Part shown: positions 26,126 through 33,736 of the stretch, piece by piece | Layout: the number at the start of each line of letters is the position of its first letter | Numbering within the stretch: position 1 is the first letter of the stretch | NCBI GenBank assembly: GCA_944388935.1 | Contig: CALXKK010000013.1 | Span: 1-44,562, forward strand | DNA: 44,562 nt | Source of the DNA: an uncultured Clostridia bacterium | Lineage (GTDB): Bacteria > Bacillota > Clostridia > TANB77 > CAG-508 | Reading direction: 5' to 3' | The notes under the pieces: model-generated | Told to the model about the DNA's origin: nothing | The model's database searches: none | What the model saw: only the letters and a program-made list of their open reading frames with translations | Program-made: the position numbers and the translations under genes

Positions 26126-27382
26126 ATGGAAGAGAATGAAGTTATAGAAGAATTAAGAAAATATAATCAACCAAGATTAATAGATATATTAAATAAGGTA
26201 GATAATGAAAAAAGAAAAGAACTTGTAAATGAAGTAAAAGAAATAAATTTAAAAGAATTAGAAAGATTATACGAAAATATAAAAGAAACTGCAGATGTAG
26301 ATGTAGGAGAATTAAAACCAGTTAAATCTGTAAATCCAGATAAACTTTCTAAAGAAGAATATGATGAATACGAAAATTTAGGAGCTGATGTAATAAAAAA
26401 TAATAAATTTGCAGTAGTCATAATGGCTGGTGGAGAAGGAACAAGACTTGGATTTAATGGACCTAAAGGAACATTCAAAGTAAATGTAGAACCAGAACCT
26501 AAATATTTATTTGAAATAATGGCAGACTCTATAGCAAGAGCTAATAAAAAATATGGAGTTACAATACCATGGTACATAATGACTAGTAATAAAAATAATG
26601 AACAAATAGTTAATTTTATGGAAGAACATAATTATTTTGGATATCCAAAGGAATATGTTGGATTCTTTAAACAAGGAGAATTACCATTAATAACAGAAGA
26701 TGGTCAATTAATAGTAGATGAAAATTATAATATAAGAAAAGCAGCAGATGGAAATGGTAGTGTATTTAAGTCTATGCACGAAAGAGGAGTTTTAGATGAA
26801 ATGAAAGAAAAAGGCATAGAGTGGGTATACATAGGCCAAATAGACAATATATTGCTAAAAATGGTAGATACATTGTTATTAGGTGTTGCCATAAAAGAGG
26901 GTTCAGAAATTGCTACAAGATCTGTATTTAAAGATTTCCCAAGAGAAAGAATGGGAACTTTATGCTTAAAAAATGGAAAAGTTAAAGTTATAGAGTATTC
27001 AGAAATTCCAGAAGATATGATAGAAGCTAAAAATGAAAATGGTGAAATGTTATTTGGAGAATCAAATATTACATGTAATTTATTTAGTTTAAAAGCAATA
27101 GATAAAATAAGTCAAGAAAATTTACCATACCATAAAGCACATAAAAAATATAGTTATATGGATGAAAATTGCAAAATTGTAGAGCCAGAAGAACCAAATG
27201 CATACAAATTCGAATATTTCATATTTGACTCTTTTGAATTTTTTAATCAAATATCAATAGTAAGAGGAAAAAGAGAAGAAGATTTTGCTCCAATTAAAAA
27301 TAAAGAAGGAGTACAATCACCAGAGACAGCTATAAAACTATATAATGATTATTGGAGGAGACATGCAGATGAAAGAATGTAG
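26126..27382 (+). CDS. UDPGP-family uridylyltransferase (UAP1-like)
   Basis: This 418-residue cytosolic enzyme belongs to the UTP:sugar-1-phosphate uridylyltransferase family that includes eukaryotic UDP-N-acetylglucosamine pyrophosphorylase. The nucleotide-binding loop AGGEGTRLGFNGPKGTF starts at residue 101. Other family segments are visible, such as PWYIMTSN, EYVGFFKQGELP and YIGQIDNILLKMVD. A helical N-terminal region (1-95) precedes the catalytic core. GGAGG lies six bases before ATG 26126; the long upstream TTG extension would run through a palindrome and the promoter. The next gene, a hexapeptide-repeat protein, overlaps its 3' end, suggesting a two-step UDP-sugar module. Substrate could be GlcNAc-1-P, GalNAc-1-P or glucose-1-P. 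Confidence 0.88.
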   Translation: MEENEVIEELRKYNQPRLIDILNKVDNEKRKELVNEVKEINLKELERLYENIKETADVDVGELKPVKSVNPDKLSKEEYDEYENLGADVIKNNKFAVVIMAGGEGTRLGFNGPKGTFKVNVEPEPKYLFEIMADSIARANKKYGVTIPWYIMTSNKNNEQIVNFMEEHNYFGYPKEYVGFFKQGELPLITEDGQLIVDENYNIRKAADGNGSVFKSMHERGVLDEMKEKGIEWVYIGQIDNILLKMVDTLLLGVAIKEGSEIATRSVFKDFPRERMGTLCLKNGKVKVIEYSEIPEDMIEAKNENGEMLFGESNITCNLFSLKAIDKISQENLPYHKAHKKYSYMDENCKIVEPEEPNAYKFEYFIFDSFEFFNQISIVRGKREEDFAPIKNKEGVQSPETAIKLYNDYWRRHADERM

Positions 27383-28037
27383 AATAGAAAATTTATATAA
27401 TCTAGATGAAACAATAGCAAAAGATGTGTTTAAAGGATGTACATATCCTTGGGAAGTTTTGCCTAAAATAGAGCAGTTTATTATAGAATTAGGAAAAACT
27501 TTAGATAAAGACGAATACGAAGAAAAAGGAGAAAATATTTGGATAGCTAAAATTGCTAAAGTAGCACCAACAGCATATATTGCAGGACCTGCGATAATTG
27601 GAAAAAATGCAGAAATAAGACATTGCGCATTTATAAGAGGAAAAGCAATTGTTGGTGAAGGTGCAGTTGTGGGTAATTCAACTGAATTAAAAAATGTAAT
27701 ATTATTTAATAAAGTACAAGTGCCTCATTATAATTATGTAGGAGATTCAATTTTAGGATATAAATCTCATATGGGTGCAGGTTCTATAACTTCAAATGTA
27801 AAATCAGATAAAAAATTAGTAATTGTAAAAAACGGAGAAGAAAAAATAGAAACAGGATTGAAAAAATTTGGAGCAATGGTAGGCGACAATGTAGAAGTTG
27901 GCTGTGGTTCTATCTTAAATCCTGGTAGTGTAATTGGAAGAAATACGAATATATATCCACTATCATCTGTAAGAGGAGTTGTACCACCACATTCTATTTA
28001 TAAAAATAAAAATGAAATTGTAGAGAAAATAGACTAA
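27363..28037 (+). CDS. Left-handed beta-helix (hexapeptide) acyltransferase-like protein
   Basis: The 224-residue protein has an N-terminal 50-residue helical region and then a series of hexapeptide repeats (PTAYIAGPAIIGKNAEIRH onward, IRGKAIVGEGAVVGNST and later VGCGSILNPGSVIGRNTNIY) typical of the left-handed beta-helix fold. It resembles the C-terminal acetyltransferase half of GlmU and sugar-nucleotide-associated LbH proteins. GGAGGAG precedes ATG 27363; ATG 27369 is an alternative. It overlaps the end of the UAP1-like gene by 20 bases, so the two are probably coupled. It may acetylate glucosamine-1-phosphate, with the uridylyltransferase following; this is inference. Confidence 0.82.
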   Translation: MQMKECRIENLYNLDETIAKDVFKGCTYPWEVLPKIEQFIIELGKTLDKDEYEEKGENIWIAKIAKVAPTAYIAGPAIIGKNAEIRHCAFIRGKAIVGEGAVVGNSTELKNVILFNKVQVPHYNYVGDSILGYKSHMGAGSITSNVKSDKKLVIVKNGEEKIETGLKKFGAMVGDNVEVGCGSILNPGSVIGRNTNIYPLSSVRGVVPPHSIYKNKNEIVEKID

Positions 28038-28048
28038 TTAGAATATTA

Positions 28049-28083
28049 AAAAGAGCAGGGAAAAAACAACCTTGCTCTTTTTT
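28049..28083. terminator. intrinsic terminator
   Basis: A 12-base-pair stem, AAAAGAGCAGGG (28049-28060) with CCTTGCTCTTTT (28070-28081), one G-T wobble and a 9-base loop, then more T. The A-rich left side may also serve the convergent holin-like gene. Confidence 0.87.
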
Positions 28084-28126
28084 GATGAAAATATAATTAC
28101 TAGATATATGTTAATTTATTCTAGAA

Positions 28127-28504
28127 TTATACACTTTGAGTACCTGGAATAAAATAATCTACAACTCCATAAATTAAAGCACCAATTATTGCTGCCATCC
28201 AAGATATTGTATAACCTGCAACGAAAAATTGTGTAGCATATAATGTAGCAACTGCAAGTGCGAAACCAACAATACCCCTACCAAAACTACTAGCATGTAA
28301 ACCAGTGAATTTTGTAATTATATAGTCCATAATAGAAAGAACTATAGCAGCAATAGCTAATGTCCAAATATTATTAATTGAGAAACCAGGAGTGAAAAAA
28401 GCAGTTATAGCTAGAACAACAGCAGATGTTACTAATCTCCATAGTATTTGTCCCATGGTACTTGTAGTTGAATTTCCTTTTACATTCATTTGACTATCAG
28501 CCAT
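28127..28504 (-). CDS. Small four-helix membrane protein (phage_holin_4_2-like)
   Basis: A 125-residue membrane protein with a polar N-terminus (residues 1-20) and about four membrane helices (starting at ILWRLVTSAVVLAITAFF, IWTLAIAAIVLSIMDYI, IVGFALAVATLYATQFFVAGY and WMAAIIGALIYGVVDYF). The topology and the glycine/alanine pattern resemble the small holin-like membrane proteins common as single genes in Firmicutes chromosomes. GGAGG lies nine bases before the ATG at 28504. There are no phage genes nearby, so it is not evidence of a prophage. Function unknown. Confidence 0.75.
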   Translation of the reverse strand: MADSQMNVKGNSTTSTMGQILWRLVTSAVVLAITAFFTPGFSINNIWTLAIAAIVLSIMDYIITKFTGLHASSFGRGIVGFALAVATLYATQFFVAGYTISWMAAIIGALIYGVVDYFIPGTQSV

Positions 28505-28629
28505 AATATAAAACCTCCTTAAATTGGTTTCATAATAGTATTATTTACAAAGTTAAATTAAATATTCAAAAACGAATAAAAAATTAAAAAAAAGACATAA
28601 TAAAATTGAAAAATGAAGTAGGTGATATT

Positions 28630-29316
28630 ATGTTATCAAATTTTTTAAGAGCAATAATTATATACATATTTGTTTTGTTAGTTATGAGACTAATGGGAAA
28701 AAGAGAAATTGGGCAGTTACAACCTTTTGAACTTGCAATTTCTATTATGATTGCGGATTTGGCATCTATTCCAATGTCAGATGTTGGAACCCCAATATTA
28801 AATGGTTTAATTCCTATTTTAGGTTTACTTGTTATGCACTTAATAATTTCTGTTTTAAATATGAAAAGTTTAAGATTTAGAGAGATAATTTGCGGTAAAC
28901 CATCAATTTTAATATATAGAGGAAAAATTGATGAAAAGATTTTAAAAAAAGAAAGATTTACAATAAATGAATTAGAGGAAAGGTTGCGTTCAAATAATAT
29001 TTTTAATATTGGAGATGTGGAATATGCAATATTAGAAACTAGTGGGCAAGTAACTGTAATACCAAAGCCAGAAAAAAGAAATGTTGTAGTAAAAGATTTT
29101 AATTTAGATCCTGAATATGAGGGGATTTCTTATGATTTAGTTATAGATGGAGTTGTAATGGAGGACAATTTGCGAAAATTAGGGAAAGACGAGAAGTGGT
29201 TAGAAAAGCAAGTTGCGAAATTTAAAATAAAACCAAAAGATGCTTTAGTAGTAACAATAGATGGGGAAGGACAATTTTTCTGTCAAGCTAAAGAAAGGAA
29301 AAATAAGAATGTATAA
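28630..29316 (+). CDS. DUF421 (YetF-type) membrane protein
   Basis: A 228-residue protein with about three N-terminal membrane helices (FLRAIIIYIFVLLVMRLMG, a helix near AISIMIADLAS, and PILGLLVMHLIISVLN) followed by a cytoplasmic domain. It contains the family segment GKREIGQLQPFELAISIMIADLAS and the ELEERLRSNNIFNIGDVEYAILETSGQ region in part. YetF-like proteins are often found in spore-formers; their role is poorly defined. I choose ATG 28630, six bases after TAGGTGAT, over the ATG at 28606, which lacks a site. It overlaps the following DUF4363 gene by eight bases, the usual partner arrangement. Confidence 0.88.
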   Translation: MLSNFLRAIIIYIFVLLVMRLMGKREIGQLQPFELAISIMIADLASIPMSDVGTPILNGLIPILGLLVMHLIISVLNMKSLRFREIICGKPSILIYRGKIDEKILKKERFTINELEERLRSNNIFNIGDVEYAILETSGQVTVIPKPEKRNVVVKDFNLDPEYEGISYDLVIDGVVMEDNLRKLGKDEKWLEKQVAKFKIKPKDALVVTIDGEGQFFCQAKERKNKNV

Positions 29317-29698
29317 AGAGATTGTTGTGTGTATTTTAGTAGTTATTTTAATAATTAGTATGGATTTAATAAGTAATAATTATACTAAGAAGGTTTTTTC
29401 AAATTTAAATGAAAGCTTGGGAATTTTAAGAAATGAAATGATGGAGGAAAACAAAGATAAAAATAAAATAAATGATGAAATGAAAAATGTAGAACAAAAA
29501 TGGAACGAACATTTAAATATTTTATCATGCTATATAGAACATAATGAATTAGAAAAGGTAGCAAGGCAGATAACAGTAATAAAAGGAAATGCAGATATGG
29601 AAGAATACGGACAAGCAGTACCACAGCTAGACGAGTGCGTATATATTATAAATCACATTGTAGACAAAGAAAGACTTTTGGTAAGAAATTTATTTTAG
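29309..29698 (+). CDS. DUF4363-family membrane-anchored protein
   Basis: A 129-residue protein with one N-terminal membrane helix (about residues 5-20, IVVCILVVILIISMDLIS) and an extracytoplasmic helical domain with WNEHLNILSCYIEHNELEKV. This pattern and its place right after a DUF421 gene fit the DUF4363 family. The start is ATG 29309, preceded by AAAGGAAAA; it overlaps the DUF421 gene by eight bases and is probably translationally coupled. A palindrome begins immediately after its TAG stop codon. Role unknown. Confidence 0.8.
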   Translation: MYKEIVVCILVVILIISMDLISNNYTKKVFSNLNESLGILRNEMMEENKDKNKINDEMKNVEQKWNEHLNILSCYIEHNELEKVARQITVIKGNADMEEYGQAVPQLDECVYIINHIVDKERLLVRNLF

Positions 29699-29728
29699 TG
29701 AACTTTAGGGACGGACCTAAAAAGTTCA
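29699..29728. repeat. TGAACT-palindrome copy 3 (left bracket of helicase cassette)
   Basis: Arms TGAACTTTAGG and CCTAAAAAGTTCA enclose GACGGA. The element follows directly after the DUF4363 stop codon, 45 bases before the promoter of the helicase cassette. A related palindrome lies at the cassette's far end (33278-33307). The left arm and loop also read GGGACGGACC, resembling the second repeat family. Confidence 0.65.
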
Positions 29729-29773
29729 AATTTTACGTTAACTAACGAGTTTTTAGTCTGTGAAGTTTAATGA

Positions 29774-29802
29774 TTGTTATAAATAATTTTTTGGTGTATA
29801 AT
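29774..29802 (+). promoter_or_regulatory. promoter of the helicase cassette
   Basis: TTGTTA (29774-29779), a 17-base spacer and a perfect TATAAT (29797-29802), about 25 bases before the start codon of the 134-residue gene. Confidence 0.72.
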
Positions 29803-29827
29803 TATGCAAAAACAAAAGAGGGAAAAA

Positions 29828-30232
29828 ATGGATAGAAGAGCATACACTGAAGTTAATTATATAATAAATGAAATGCCGGACGAAATGAAAAATAAAATAC
29901 CAAAAGAAGTAGAAGCTAATATTCAAAATAAAATGGATAGAAACTATGTTGTACAAATAGATGATATAGAAGATGCAAAATTACTTCCAGATACCGAAAA
30001 AATATTGGCTGTTTTATATGCAGATTATCTTGCAACAGAAGATGAGAAAAAATCTATAAAGAATATGGAAGATAAAATAAAAAATAAGAAAATACAAGAA
30101 ATAAATAAAAATGTAATTAACCCTTTTGAAAATAAAGAAAATTCTATAAAAAATAATAATATTAGTTTAATAAAAAGAAAAAAAGATAAATGGTATGAAA
30201 AAATCATTAAATGGATAAAGAAAAAATTCTAA
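29828..30232 (+). CDS. Conserved-looking small protein upstream of the helicase
   Basis: A 134-residue soluble protein with no signal peptide. Residues 1-75 (MDRRAYTEVNYIINEMPDE and DDIEDAKLLPDTEKILAVLY) look like a compact helical domain of a kind I associate with uncultured Clostridia, without known function. The C-terminal 50 residues are strongly basic and low in complexity, ending in WIKKKF. ATG 29828 is preceded by GAGGG five bases upstream; the upstream ATG 29804 lacks spacing from the -10 box. It ends 15 bases before the helicase start and shares its promoter, so the two products probably act together. Confidence 0.7.
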   Translation: MDRRAYTEVNYIINEMPDEMKNKIPKEVEANIQNKMDRNYVVQIDDIEDAKLLPDTEKILAVLYADYLATEDEKKSIKNMEDKIKNKKIQEINKNVINPFENKENSIKNNNISLIKRKKDKWYEKIIKWIKKKF

Positions 30233-30247
30233 TAAGAGGTGAAAAAA

Positions 30248-33200
30248 TTGGCTGTACAACTTATATATAAACATCAACAAGTAACAGAAAGATTATTAAA
30301 TGAACGATTACAAAATAGTAATAGAGCAGCATATGTATATCCAACTGGAGCCGGAAAAACTTTTCCGGTTTTAAAATATATAGAAGACCAAGAAGCACAA
30401 AGCAATGGAAATACAAATGTTTTAATTTTAGTTCCAAGTTTAATTATAAAAAATCAGTATAAGAAATATATAGAAAGATATATCGATAACGGAAAGAATT
30501 TAATGAGTAGAAAGAGAATAAGAGTAGCTACATATCAATCTTTAAGACAAATAAACGCAATGCAAGATTTGGATGTTGATGTGGTGGTATGCGATGAAGC
30601 GCATAGAATAGGCGCAGAAACATGGGAGCCAGAGATAGATACATTAATGGATAGCCAACCCAATAGCAAATTTATTGGAATAACTGCAACTCCAATAAGA
30701 ACAGATGGAAGAGATATGTTGTATGAAAAATTTGCAGATAGTATAGTATACGAAATGTCTATGACAGAAGCAATAGATGGTTCAAAAGAAGGAGAAGTGG
30801 TTTTAACAGGAGCAAACTACGTAAGAATGCTATCTGCCTTAAAAGGTGAGGTAGAAAAGTACGGGCAATTAATAAACGAAATAAATGATCCAAATAAGAA
30901 AGAAAGAGTAATGAAAACATATCGAAAGCTAGAAAGTTTGGTAAGTAGAGCACCAGAAATGCCACAAATTATGGCACAAGCAATGAAAAATAAAAATGGA
31001 AAATATGTAGTATTTTGTGCTGATAGAGAAGACATACAAGATAAAATGCAAAGAGCTTCAGAAATATTTGGAGAAGTAAACGGAAATATATCAATCAATT
31101 ATATATTAAGTAGGTCTGGAAAAGATGATAATTTTGGAAAAACGCCATTAGTTAATAGGACAACAATAGAAAATTTCGAAGAAGCTAAAGAAGATGGTAG
31201 TTTGCAATTATTATTTTGCGTGGATATGTTAGATGAAGGAATACATATAAATGGACTAGATGGAATAGTAATGTTTAAGCCAACTGAATCTTGGATAGTA
31301 TATAGCCAAGAAATAGGTAGAATAATGAGTGTAGATGCAAAAGAGGATAGGGTAATAGTTGATGCTGTAAATAACTGGATTAGACAAATAGATACATATA
31401 CAGAAATAGAACATGCCATTGGAAGAGGAAACAGTAGAACAAATAATAGTCATTATAATTTCTTTAAACTAGAATCAGAAGAAATTGAATTGATTAATTT
31501 ATTAAGAGATATAAACGAGCAGGTTAAAATTCGAGTACCACATAATACATATGAAGAATTTATAGAATTTTTAAAAGAACATGGAAGAACTCCAATGAGC
31601 ACGTTTCATAGAAATGGTAAAGTGTTAACAGACAAAGATTTAACAGAAGAACAAAAAGAAGAAAAAAGATTAGCTAAAAGATGGGCTTATACTACAGAAA
31701 AAAATATATTAGATGAATATGCAGGTAGACCAATAGAGGAAGTACCAGAGGAATATAGAGAAAAAATACAAACGTTAAGAGATTTTGGATTGGGCTTGGA
31801 AGAGAAAATATTACACCATAATACAGTAGAAGAAATTATAGCTTTTGTTAAAGCAAATGGTAGACTGCCAAAGGAAAGAATAAAAAAAGATGGTAGAAAG
31901 ATAGAAAGAGCCGAAATGTCAAAAGAACAAAGAGAGGAAGCAAATTTATGTAGCAGATGGAGACATTCCAAAGCAAAACGAAGAATGGAGGAATATGCAG
32001 GTATACCAATAGAAGAAGTACCAGAAGAATATAGAGAAATGATACAAAGTTTACGTGATGTTGGTTTGGGGGTAAATGAAAGTGTAAATCTATATAAAGA
32101 AATGATAAACTATATAAATACTTATGGAAGATTGCCAAGATCTATAATTAGAAGAAATGGTGAAAAATTAAAAATATCAGATTTAACAGAAAAGGAAGTG
32201 GAAGAAGTTCGTTTACGTTCAAGATGGGCTCATTCAAGACAATTAAAAACAGTAAAACAATATATGTTAGGACAAATAGAAGAAAAAGATTTACCACGTG
32301 AAGAAATAGATGACATAAAAAAAGTAAGTGAATTATTAGCTAATTTTAAACCAAGAGCTACAGAACAGAACTTATTTGAAAGATATATTGGATTTATAGA
32401 AGAATATGGAAGAACACCTCGTATAACAATAAGAGAGGCAGGAAAAGCTTTAAATATAGCAGAAATGACAGAAGAACAAAAAAGAGAAAAAAGATTAGCT
32501 AGAGAGTGGGAAAAATCTAAAGAGAGACAAATGTTAGAAGATTCTGTTGGAAGAACAATAGAAGAGATACCCGAAGAAGACAGAGAAAGTATACAAAAAT
32601 TAAGAAATTTTGGATTAGGATTAGAGCCAGAAGAAACGCATGATGTTTATGATACATTTATAGGATTTGTTCAAGCACATGGCAGAACGCCTAGAGGAAA
32701 TTTCGGTAGATATGGAAGAAAATTAAGCGTAGGGGAATTAACTCCAGAAGAAAAACAAGAATTAGATTTGCATAGAGAATGGATGGATTCCGAAGAAAGA
32801 CGAATCTTAGATGAAAATGTTGGAAAGCCAATAGAGGAAGTTCCAGAGGAGTATAGAGCAAAAGTACAAAAATTGAGAGAATTAGGTTTAGGATTAAGGC
32901 AGCCTACTACATATGAAAAATATGTTGAATTCGTAGAAACAAATGGAAGAGCTCCTAGATCAACAATAAAAAGAGATAGTAGAACATTAAAGAGGGAAGA
33001 ATTAACACCGGAAGAATTAGAAGAGGTTCATTTATTTGCAAATTGGCGCAAATCTCCAGAAAAGAAATTGCTGGACCAATATGCAGAACAACCAATAGAG
33101 GATGTTCCGGAAGAATATAGAGAAAGAATACAAAGATTAAGAGACTTAGGTATAAAAGGAAAAACTAAAGGTCAAAAAATAAAAGGAAGAATGCAAAGAG

Positions 33201-33280
33201 CGGTTGTAGATAATATAGCTTCTCTAGAAGAAGTAAGACAGGAACTAGCTCCAGGCAAAACTAGAGGTGAACTTAGGTGA
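30248..33280 (+). CDS. DEAD/DEAH-box SF2 helicase with six C-terminal tandem repeats
   Basis: A 1010-residue superfamily 2 ATPase. Motif I is YPTGAGKT (about residues 32-39), motif II DEAH (116-119), motif III GITATPIR, and motif VI-like QEIGR follows DMLDEGIHINGLDG. After the two RecA lobes come six repeats of about 90 residues, starting near residues 434, 527, 615, 710, 801 and 888. Each has the pattern Y..FI.FV..HGRTPR, then W..S, and most close with PIEEVPEEYRE.IQ.LR..GLG, resembling helicase-associated (HA-type) domains. The likely start is TTG 30248, six bases after AGAGGTG. The stop codon is inside a terminator palindrome. No nuclease or methylase domain is visible. A role in DNA processing or defence is possible but not shown. 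Confidence 0.85.
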   Translation: MAVQLIYKHQQVTERLLNERLQNSNRAAYVYPTGAGKTFPVLKYIEDQEAQSNGNTNVLILVPSLIIKNQYKKYIERYIDNGKNLMSRKRIRVATYQSLRQINAMQDLDVDVVVCDEAHRIGAETWEPEIDTLMDSQPNSKFIGITATPIRTDGRDMLYEKFADSIVYEMSMTEAIDGSKEGEVVLTGANYVRMLSALKGEVEKYGQLINEINDPNKKERVMKTYRKLESLVSRAPEMPQIMAQAMKNKNGKYVVFCADREDIQDKMQRASEIFGEVNGNISINYILSRSGKDDNFGKTPLVNRTTIENFEEAKEDGSLQLLFCVDMLDEGIHINGLDGIVMFKPTESWIVYSQEIGRIMSVDAKEDRVIVDAVNNWIRQIDTYTEIEHAIGRGNSRTNNSHYNFFKLESEEIELINLLRDINEQVKIRVPHNTYEEFIEFLKEHGRTPMSTFHRNGKVLTDKDLTEEQKEEKRLAKRWAYTTEKNILDEYAGRPIEEVPEEYREKIQTLRDFGLGLEEKILHHNTVEEIIAFVKANGRLPKERIKKDGRKIERAEMSKEQREEANLCSRWRHSKAKRRMEEYAGIPIEEVPEEYREMIQSLRDVGLGVNESVNLYKEMINYINTYGRLPRSIIRRNGEKLKISDLTEKEVEEVRLRSRWAHSRQLKTVKQYMLGQIEEKDLPREEIDDIKKVSELLANFKPRATEQNLFERYIGFIEEYGRTPRITIREAGKALNIAEMTEEQKREKRLAREWEKSKERQMLEDSVGRTIEEIPEEDRESIQKLRNFGLGLEPEETHDVYDTFIGFVQAHGRTPRGNFGRYGRKLSVGELTPEEKQELDLHREWMDSEERRILDENVGKPIEEVPEEYRAKVQKLRELGLGLRQPTTYEKYVEFVETNGRAPRSTIKRDSRTLKREELTPEELEEVHLFANWRKSPEKKLLDQYAEQPIEDVPEEYRERIQRLRDLGIKGKTKGQKIKGRMQRAVVDNIASLEEVRQELAPGKTRGELR

Positions 33281-33313
33281 ACTTTTAGGGTTCGCCCCTA
33301 AAGTTCATTTTTT
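33278..33313 (+). terminator. terminator and TGAACT-palindrome copy 4 (right bracket of helicase cassette)
   Basis: TGAACTTTTAGGG (33278-33290), loop TTCG and CCCCTAAAGTTCA (33295-33307) form a stem with one offset base, then six T residues. The TGA stop codon of the helicase is the first three bases of the element. A partial extra copy of the left arm, TGAACTTAGG, precedes it at 33268. Confidence 0.85.
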
Positions 33314-33352
33314 AGTGTAAAGCTCTTGACATTTACACTAAAATGGTGTAAA
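33310..33352. promoter_or_regulatory. inverted repeat around the ylxM-ffh promoter
   Basis: TTTTAGTGTAAA (33310-33321) and its exact reverse complement TTTACACTAAAA (33332-33343) flank ten bases ending in the TTGACA -35 box. A third half-site GTGTAAA (33346-33352) overlaps the -10 region, forming TTTACAC-7-GTGTAAA with the middle arm. The layout suits a repressor operator. Confidence 0.6.
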
Positions 33353-33354
33353 GT
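33326..33354 (+). promoter_or_regulatory. promoter of the ylxM-ffh-rplS operon
   Basis: TTGACA (33326-33331), a 17-base spacer and TAAAGT (33349-33354); an alternative TATAAT at 33354-33359 would need a 22-base spacer. It lies 13 bases after the helicase terminator. Confidence 0.65.
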
Positions 33355-33384
33355 ATAATAGCATTACAAAAAGAAAAGGGTGTA

Positions 33385-33720
33385 ATGATGGAAAAAAACG
33401 TTGAAATAAGCATATTATCTCAAATATATAAAAATACTTTAACACAAAAGCAATTCGAAATTTTGGACGAATATTATAATAATGATTATTCATTATCAGA
33501 GATTGCGGAAAATCATAATATTACAAGACAAGCAGTAAGAGATAATATAAAAAGTGGAGAAAACAAATTATATGATTTAGAAAATAAATTAGGAATTATG
33601 AAGAAAATGAAAGAACAAGAGAAAATAGTAAAAGATGTTATTTCTAAATTAGATAATTTACCATTACAAGATAAAACAGAATTAGAAAAGATAAAAACAG
33701 AATTAAAAAATTTGATATAA
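33385..33720 (+). CDS. ylxM: YlxM/p13-like helix-turn-helix protein
   Basis: YlxM is a small helix-turn-helix protein encoded just before ffh in many Firmicutes and linked to signal recognition particle function. The 111-residue product has a sigma-70 region 4-like HTH at residues 36-55 (SLSEIAENHNITRQAVRDNI) and then a long charged helix. Two adjacent ATG codons (33385 and 33388) follow AAAAGGG; the second has slightly better spacing. It ends 16 bases before ffh. An elaborate inverted repeat lies over its promoter, so autoregulation is conceivable. Confidence 0.9.
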   Translation: MMEKNVEISILSQIYKNTLTQKQFEILDEYYNNDYSLSEIAENHNITRQAVRDNIKSGENKLYDLENKLGIMKKMKEQEKIVKDVISKLDNLPLQDKTELEKIKTELKNLI

Positions 33721-33736
33721 AAGTTAGGAGGCAATA

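Noticed and set aside
28127..28504. Holin-like protein as a sign of a prophage
   Set aside because: No integrase, capsid, tail or lysin genes are nearby, and such four-helix proteins are common as chromosomal single genes.
31540..33170. Repeated DNA within the helicase gene as a CRISPR-like array
   Set aside because: The repeats are about 270 bases, diverged and in frame; they encode protein repeats.
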